A stretch of 64,000 nucleotides of DNA, from contig OU015666.1 in assembly GCA_907165275.2 (NCBI GenBank), positions 8,896,001 through 8,960,000 of the forward strand. Reading direction: 5' to 3'. The notes below the pieces were generated by a model that was given only the letters and a program-made list of their open reading frames with translations, was not told the origin of the DNA and ran no database searches. Source of the stretch: Zygaena filipendulae (lineage: Eukaryota; Arthropoda; Insecta; Lepidoptera; Zygaenidae). Position 1 is the first letter of the stretch. Every line of letters starts with the position of its first letter. The position numbers and the translations under genes were made by a program. Below, in pieces: positions 57,388 through 64,000 of this stretch.

Positions 57388-59010
57388 TAATGTAGGTAAC
57401 TAGGTAGGTACCTACTTCACGCGCGGCCCGACCTACCTGTACCTACGGTCTACGTGACAAAAATATTGTTAGCTTTCAATACTTATACCTAATATCATTG
57501 GTTAGTTATTTATCTACAACTACATAATATTATTTGACTAATAAAACAACCATCTGAACCATCGATTCAAGCATGCACCCAAAGAGTATATAACCACTAC
57601 GTGCATGCACCGAATGACCAGAGAATAGGTAGGTACCTACCTATTTAAATTTTAAATCACCTATGACAAACGGAAACGTGTAATTTCTTTTTGTCAAAGA
57701 CTTTAGAATTAGCAACTGCAAAGTTGAGTATTTTTGTTTCCTGATAGGTATTTACCTACCTACCTACTTATTATTTATACAATAAACAACTAATGGTCTA
57801 CAGAGCACAACAATGCGAACTAGGTGGTAGTAGGTAGGTGGTACCTGCTTATCCGAAAAGATCCGAAATAGCTTTTTAGACCCCGTGGCTTGTTTAATGT
57901 TTATGGATGTTTGTAGTTAAAAAGTCAATGATAGTTAATATTAAATATCAAAATGTTTTTACACCATTTATTACTAGGTATAATATTATAATTAACTACG
58001 CACAGAAATAAGTAGCAGAGTAGCTTTCATTTTTTAATCGGTTAGATTATGGGAAATGGACGAATTTGATGAATATAATATAATAGAAGCCGACCGACAC
58101 TTCTGTTTTTTTTTTCTAATCACGATGAAAAATATCAGTTTTACAAAACAAATAGGTATTACTATAAATAAAATGGTTTATGCTAAGATGAGAATTTCGG
58201 TTTACTTACCTATGATAAAATAAAATGAAGGAAAACACAACTGCTCCGCGAACTGCGAAGTAATCAATAGTTCAATACGTTTTTGGTGTGTCTGTACAAT
58301 GTAATGATTTATCTTTGATCTCTGACTACGTACCTACCTACTGTGGTCTGTGACTGTGTGTCTTGCCAGTTTTTACTACTCTCAAAGATATTGTTTTGGT
58401 TAACAGCCCTTATGGGGAAGGCAAAGAAAGCTAAGTCCATACAGCCAATTCAGTTGTATAATATTAATTCTTCTTCTGAAGTTATTTAGATCGAAATGCA
58501 TTGGCGAGATACATTTCGATGCTTTACCAAAACTTTTGGGAGCAATTCTTCATAGTTGAACCTTAATAGGATGCTCTGTGGGAAGTTGTATAGTAAAACG
58601 ACAATCTTCCGATGAATGATACTAAAATCCCACCAAAAGCTCCACTATCAAAGATAATAAATAATCACTACATAGGTACTATTATAACAAAAAAGCAAAC
58701 AATGGTAACTTTTTTCTGTTCTAAGCTTTAGTTTACCGTACCTAATAATTATTAATTGGTTAATAATAATAATAATAACATACCCTTTTAAATAGATCAG
58801 CTGCATGGCAGTGCCCGTACTGACTCTACAAGTTACCAGCCTATGCTGAGAAAAAAATAAAAAATGGATAAAAATAATAATAATCCACTTCACAACACAC
58901 AGATCTACTTGATCCCACAGTAAGCTATTATTGGCTTGTATCGTGGAAACCAAGCAAACGTGGTATATACTACAAAAAATTACATATATGTATATATATA
59001 TATATATTTT

Positions 59011-59332
59011 TATGTCATAGGGGGCAAGTGATTACCGCCGCCCATAGACATCTGCAACACCAGAAGGCATACAGGTGCGTTGCCAACCTGGAATGGGGAT
59101 GGGAATTGGCTTTCAAGTGGGGCTGCCGGAACACACCGTTAGGTGCTTGGCGACAGATTTGCAACTTGAAGGTGGTAGCTAGCCAGCCGGGCACTAGAGA
59201 GCGCCCTACCACCATGCTATGGTTTCCTCACGATGTTTTCCTTCACCGACAGCTCAAGCTCATTGTTAGGATTTGAACCTACACCTTGCGGCGTTTAATC
59301 CGAACGCACTAACCACTGAGCTATCATCGCTA
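59011..59332 (-). mobile_element. tRNA-derived SINE
   Basis: Read on the minus strand, the head has a Pol III A box (GATAGCTCAGTGGTTAGTGC) and B box (GGTTCAAATCC). It is followed by the body GTGAAGGAAAACATCGTGAG common in lepidopteran repeats, and a TATATA-rich tail near 58,985-59,010. Confidence 0.75.
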
Positions 59333-59400
59333 CAAATTTATTATACTATACTATTAAATATACTATTAAATATAAATTTATTATACTATTAAATATAAAC

Positions 59401-59525
59401 ACATCCAGACTGGAAAGTGGAACTCTGTGTTCATCACACAAAGTGCACCCCCACCGGGAATCGAATCCGGAACCTCTTGATTTGCGGGCAGGCATGGTGA
59501 CCTATTACGCCAATGGGTCGTCGGT
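59401..59525 (-). mobile_element. Second tRNA-derived SINE head
   Basis: On the minus strand GGATTCGATTCCCGGTGG is a B box, preceded by GGCGTAATAGGTCACCATGC as the A-box region. Truncated copy. Confidence 0.55.
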
Positions 59526-59797
59526 TAGGGACAGTATTTCCTAATTTCGGTCAAGTATCCGATTGCTTTTATGATTGTTAAGTTACACCAGTTAAAATAT
59601 TTTACACGCTTCACTCAAAACAAGGGGTTGGAGCAGTTGTTTGCCCATTATGGTGATTGGCAAGTAGCTGCAGTTATAAATTAATGTGTTGTGTGCTTTC
59701 CACGGTTTCCTTCCGCCAACCGTCGGCAAAACCATGATAGCAACCATAGCAACACTGCTTGTCAGTGTCAACAACTGTCAATTTCCAACTGCCACTA

Positions 59798-59809
59798 TTC
59801 GCGCCAAAA
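59798..59809. promoter_or_regulatory. E2F-type site upstream of MCM4
   Basis: TTCGCGCCAAAA matches the E2F/DP consensus and lies about 120 bp before the MCM4 start codon. MCM genes are classic E2F targets at the G1/S transition (established knowledge). Confidence 0.7.
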
Positions 59810-59928
59810 TTGCGAAACTGTCAAAGTTGTCACAGACAGGTACTTTTAAGTTTTATTTCAATTATAAATCACTAATTAGTTTAGCTCAACAAACAACTTA
59901 TTGGTAAAAATCAACAAAATCCTTAAAT

Positions 59929-62900
59929 ATGTCTACGCCATCTAAAAGGCCGCCATCGCGCGCCTCCTCTGGAGCTCCCACACCGACCCGCACAACGAGA
60001 TCATCTCAGCAATTGGTCGTGCCTGAAACACCGCATAGATCCACCGGAACACCTTCCAAAGGTATTTTCTACATTTTACTGTCGTATACCTATTAATCAC
60101 ACTATTTTTTTTATTAGTAACTACAAATCTATTTCACATTCTTGTAGATGGGACTCCAAACACACCAGTTACTCCTCGGAGTTCTAACAGGACGCCCAGT
60201 CGTCAGCTGCCGACGTCTCCCGCACGGGCCATGGCATATAGTCCTGTAGGTAAGTTTTACATCCACTCATTTTAATTTTTCTGTCTATAATCTCCATCTG
60301 TATGAATTTTGAGATCCCTCAGGAACCCCATCTATATGCTGAGTTCAAATGTGTCTAGAGTTTCGCATGTGTGTATTCAAACTTATATATAATGGAGATG
60401 TATTTTTTATTTTCAGGAACAGATATAGAACTGAGCTCTCCACTAAATTATGGCACTCCCAGTTCACTCAGTACCCCTCGCTCACTTTTGAGAGGTACAA
60501 TGACTCCAGCAAGACAGAGAGCAGACCTTAGAGGACATCAAATTGCTCCTACTGTGCCAGCACCCACTCCAACTCCTATGGTGAGTATGGTAGCAAAGAA
60601 GTAGTTATTTCAACATTTTATACAAAATATAAATTGCAAAGTTTTTGTAATGAAAGTGCAGCAGCTTTTTATTTCCATTGAATTTATATAAAATACATTC
60701 TTATCTATAAATAATTATTATATATTTATATATTTATATTATCATACAACGTGTTAATGAATTAACTGAAAACTAGAAAGTAGTTTGCTCAGAATCAACA
60801 AGCGAATCGATCGCACTATGTTTTAATATAGGTTATATATTTTCATTTTTATTAGCCCATGTCTAAATTATTTAAAATAATACAATATTTGGCGCGTACA
60901 CTGCCCGCAGCAAAAAAATTCGAACCGGTAGGCGCGAGCGTAGCGCTTGGAATTTCGTAGACAGGTCACCTCCAAACTAATGTTGAATAACTTTTAAAGT
61001 ATAAATTTTTTCGACATTAAATATATTTGAATCATATTATTGTTTATTTTTTTAAATAGGATGTATCAGGTTTTCAGTTAATTCATTAACACATTGTATA
61101 TTATATATTAATAATTGTTAATTATTATTTATGAATATAGAATGAATATTTTTAGCTCTTTTTCTAAATGAATAAGAATATTCTTTAAATGTTTATGTAT
61201 TAATTTTAATGTTTTCATAAACTTTATAACCAAATTTAAGCATTAAAAGTGACACGAGTTCAAGGAATGGTATTTTAAGCCAGTTAATAATGTAGTATAG
61301 AGCTGGTATCACCAAGCTTAGTTTGAGGAACATAAGTGTGGTGAAAAATTTAGCTTCATCAACGATCTCCCCAATGTTGAACATTTTTCTGAAATCTTCT
61401 GTTGATGTCACTTGTTCTTTCTGAAAATTAATATCATAATTTAGTTTATGCTTATCATAATATTTATAGTATTATTTAGAGATCATTTATGTGTAAAAGT
61501 TGTTACCAGTTATTTGGTACAACAACAATCAGACAGGAATTTGTAGTTACAAAAAAAAATCATTTAATCAAAAAAGGAAAAATAAAATAGCCTGCATGAT
61601 AATGTCAGATTTTAAGATGGTATTACATTTATTAAATATCTTTGTCCAATGTACAGTTGTCATAATATTTGATCAAATATTAGTGTTCCCATTATATTTG
61701 ATGAAGTCATCCAATTTATTTGATAAACTGTATATTGGACAAAGATATTTGATAAATGTAATACCACCCTTAGTAATTAGTTATGATAAAAACTATATCT
61801 TACCTTGGCAAAACAAATGTTAGAAGCGCATTTACGACACAGTGGGCAGACTATGCTTTCTGGCATGTCACTAGCCTGCCAGTACTGATCTAAACACTTC
61901 TCACAGAATGTGTGGCCACATACCAGTGAGGCTGGATCAACTATTTTAGATAGACATATCCGACAACTACCAAATATTGAAGATGTCCTGTTCAAGTTTA
62001 TATAAGAACTGGCACTGGTGGTGCTATGGCATGAAATTCCATTTCTTACTGATATAATTTTCTCATTAAATGTTTCTGAAGTCATTTTGGTTCCGTAATG
62101 TTGATTAAAAGTTTATTTATATCTTATTTTTGTGTTGTGACATTCTGACACTGTCAATGCAACAAGCAAAGAGAATATAACACAAAAAGTGCATCTTCAA
62201 ATTTTCCATTTTTAAAAGTTTTGTTTTAATTCCCTGTCATAAGGGTACTTGCAATATTTATTATTGCTGAATTGGCTGTATGGACTAAGTTTCCTTTGCC
62301 TTCCCCGAAAGGGAATAATATGACCCTTAATGCCTTGCTTGCCTTGGGTATTTAGTAGGAAAATTGATCTTTTTTTTCATGAACAGATGGAAGATGGTGT
62401 TGCGGAGACAGCAGCTTCTAGTGAACCCCAACTAGTAGTGTGGGGCACCGACGTCGCGGTAGCAGAGTGTAGGGAAAAGTTTATCAAGTTCATACAGAGA
62501 TTCATTGAATCAGATGCAGATAGCAGTGAACCATTTTATGAGCAGAAGTTGGAAGAGGTTAGTATTAATGACATTGGCACACTAGCAATGCGATTTTTAC
62601 ACATTAGTACTTAATGGTTGTTTCTCCAAGATTATTTCGAATGGAGTTCCACTCTTATTCACTACTAGCTGTTCCCTCGCGGTTTCACTTGCGGTAATTT
62701 CGGAGTTCCCGCGGGAATTCCGAGATAAGAAGTTCCCTATGACACTCAGGAACACTAGCATTCTATTGGTAAAATAATTTTCAAAATCAGTTTAGTAGAT
62801 CCAGAGATTACCCCTACAACGTCACAAACTCACAAACTTTACCTTAATATTGACCAACATACAACATGCCACAATCAGAGAGAAGGTATGGCCACAATAA

Positions 62901-63226
62901 TTGCTTTTGCCTTGCGCTCACAGATGTTTCATTAAAAAAAAAAAACATTTTCAATGTTCCTTATGGCAAACGGAATATAAATTTCTATTAATTAAGCATC
63001 TTGCGATTGCTTTTGCGACGCGCACTATGGGTAAGGAAAACTTAGTAATACAACGGTCAAGAGTAGCAAAACAGTTTTTGAAAATTTTCTCGGTTTCAAA
63101 CAATAATATTCCCTATTAATATTCCAGATTCACACGCTTGAGGAGCCATTTTTGGATGTAGACTGTGAACATGTGAAATCCTTTGACACCAAGCTTCATC
63201 GGCAACTCATATCCTACCCTCAAGAG
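59929..63226 (+). CDS. MCM4: DNA replication licensing factor MCM4, first five coding exons (partial)
   Basis: Subunit of the MCM2-7 replicative helicase; the Drosophila orthologue is disc proliferation abnormal. Inferred exons: 59929-60061, 60148-60249, 60417-60580, 62387-62557, 63128-63226, phase-continuous, 223 codons, with the gene continuing past the window. The first 130 residues are Ser/Thr/Pro-rich with many SP/TP sites ([37 protein letters not shown]), the expected CDK/DDK-regulated tail. Then come [18 protein letters not shown] and [25 protein letters not shown], which match the conserved N-terminal domain. The zinc finger and ATPase core lie outside. Intron 3 (about 1.8 kb) contains a separate gene on the other strand and a DNA transposon. 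Confidence 0.92.
60744..61100. mobile_element. DNA element in MCM4 intron 3, uninterrupted copy
   Basis: Ends CATACAACGTGTTAATGAAT and ATTCATTAACACATTGTAT. It is the inverted, shorter relative of 11451-12437 and shows the pre-insertion state of the nested element there. Confidence 0.75.
61193..62085 (-). CDS. RING-finger membrane protein nested in MCM4 intron 3 (169 aa)
   Basis: Two exons on the minus strand: 62085-61804 and 61420-61193, joined in phase 0 across GTAAGA and TTTTCAG. Residues 41-83 form a C3HC4 [22 protein letters not shown]. The second exon encodes a hydrophobic hairpin ([20 protein letters not shown] and [15 protein letters not shown], about 119-157), so the protein is probably an ER or other membrane-anchored E3 ubiquitin ligase. 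There is a short Lys/Asn-rich end (YENIKINT). The family is not named because nothing beyond the RING and membrane segments is recognised. It is fully contained in the intron and antisense to MCM4. Confidence 0.8.
62665..62855 (-). mobile_element. Helitron-like repeat in MCM4 intron 4
   Basis: CTAGCTGTTCCCTCGCGGTT and AATTTCGGAGTTCCCGCGGG, with an interior resembling the copy at 39104. Confidence 0.65.
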
Positions 63227-63262
63227 GTTAGTTATACAATATTTATTTTTTATATATTTACT

Positions 63263-63420
63263 AACTGCTCCCGCAGTTTCACCCGCGGTTATTTCGGAGT
63301 TCCCGCGGGAATTTAGAGATAAAAAGTACGGTATATCAGTCTGGGACACTAGCTACCTATAAGGAAAGAATTTTTAAAATTGATTGAGTAATTTTTTCGT
63401 TTATAAACATAAGACTTTTC
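63263..63420 (-). mobile_element. Helitron-like repeat, degraded
   Basis: AACTGCTCCCGCAGTTTCAC and CCGCGGTTATTTCGGAGTTC mark the reversed 3' end just after MCM4 exon 5. Confidence 0.55.
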
Positions 63421-63433
63421 TCTTTTAATATTA

Positions 63434-63620
63434 CTAGCTGTTCCCCACGGTTTCAAGCGCGATATGTTCGGAGTTGCCGCGGGAATTCCGGGATAAAAGT
63501 GCCCTATGTCCTTCCCTGTGCCCCTGACAACGTGTATGTAAAACATGATGATCGGTTGAGCCGTTAAGGCGTGAAAGCGTAACAAACAACTTACTTTCGC
63601 ATTTATAATATTAATTAGGA
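63434..63620 (-). mobile_element. Complete Helitron-like repeat
   Basis: On the minus strand it runs 187 bp from TCCTAATTAATATTATAAAT to GGGGAACAGCTAG. Both terminal signatures (TC and CTAG) are present. Confidence 0.75.
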
Positions 63621-63685
63621 TTATAGATCATTAACTGTGGTTGAAACACTAAACAGGGATTTTGACGACTTTTAAAAATCAAAAT

Positions 63686-63953
63686 TCTAATTATTCCGTC
63701 AGTTAGGAAATAAAAAAACAATAGACACGTATTTTTTGCTTTACCAAATAAATGAAAATATACAGAAATAAAGGGCATTAAAGTTTAGGGTGGGGGCTGG
63801 TGACGTCACTAACCACTATAAGCCGCAATACAAACTGTCCGGACAGTGACGTCACATGAAATTTCAACTTAATGTAGCTCCGTTATTTTTAGACTACGTA
63901 AAAAAAGAAAAAACACGTGTCCACTATTTTTTATTAATCTACAAGATGGACTA
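63686..63953. mobile_element. MITE related to 25235-25502
   Basis: The right end ACAAGATGGACTAAA and interior GACACGTATTTTTTGC / AAAACACGTGTCCAC match the USP14-adjacent copy. GTGACGTCAC-type motifs lie in the middle. The left end is more diverged. Confidence 0.6.
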
Positions 63954-64000
63954 AAAAAAAAATTTGTCAACATGCCTATTGTAACTCGGGCGTTGGTTGT

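Larger units (their letters stand above)
55946..59010. other. Repeat-rich intergenic tract upstream of MCM4
   Basis: Contains H1 copy 5, H2 copy 3, the PIF-like MITE, many TAGGTA/TACCTA runs, and near 58,405-58,455 a repeat fragment (AAGTCCATACAGCCAATTCA) also seen inverted near 62,270. No gene seen. Confidence 0.45.

Noticed and set aside
59262..59332. tRNA-like sequence (A and B boxes, minus strand)
   Set aside because: It continues into a SINE body and tail and lacks a proper acceptor-stem fold, so it is a SINE head rather than a tRNA gene.

Overview
The window is nuclear DNA from an insect, almost certainly a moth or butterfly. The evidence is split genes with GT-AG introns, an AT-rich background full of TAGGTA/TACCTA runs, and dense short repeats of lepidopteran type: Helitron-like elements with a GCGG(gtgaaa)CCGC hairpin and a CTAG end, tRNA-derived SINEs, and many MITEs. 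There is no sign of operons, CRISPR or prokaryotic sequence.

Layout. Positions 1-144 (minus strand) hold the first coding exon of a Rab23-type GTPase. Positions 145-20,900 are gene-poor and repeat-rich. A complete USP14-type proteasome-associated deubiquitinase lies at 21,016-27,517 (plus, 11 coding exons). A complete DC-STAMP-domain membrane protein (DCST/sneaky type) lies at 29,755-40,290 (plus, 11 coding exons). A small two-EF-hand protein (130 aa, 3 coding exons) converges on it at 40,946-42,229 (minus). Positions 44,526-46,011 are an internally deleted THAP-transposase element of ISL2EU/PIF type. Positions 50,669-53,476 (minus) carry a 935-codon uninterrupted B-box/NHL protein (wech/TRIM71-like), and 49,130-50,345 is a decayed, internally deleted copy of it. 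The first five coding exons of the replicative helicase subunit MCM4 run from 59,929 off the right edge (plus), with an E2F-type site upstream and a separate two-exon RING/transmembrane gene on the opposite strand inside its third intron.

The genes are unrelated housekeeping or cell-biology genes and do not form a pathway. The most unusual signal is in the mobile DNA. Two families of extremely short perfect-hairpin elements (23-45 bp, essentially two terminal inverted repeats and a tiny loop) are each flanked by target duplications, 8 bp in most copies. Five copies of one family and three of the other occur in this one window. A third candidate family has one aged copy. These look like minimal mobile elements derived from a transposon with 8-bp target duplication.

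Exon structures were inferred by eye from splice consensus, phase continuity and remembered family similarity. No alignment or transcript evidence was available.
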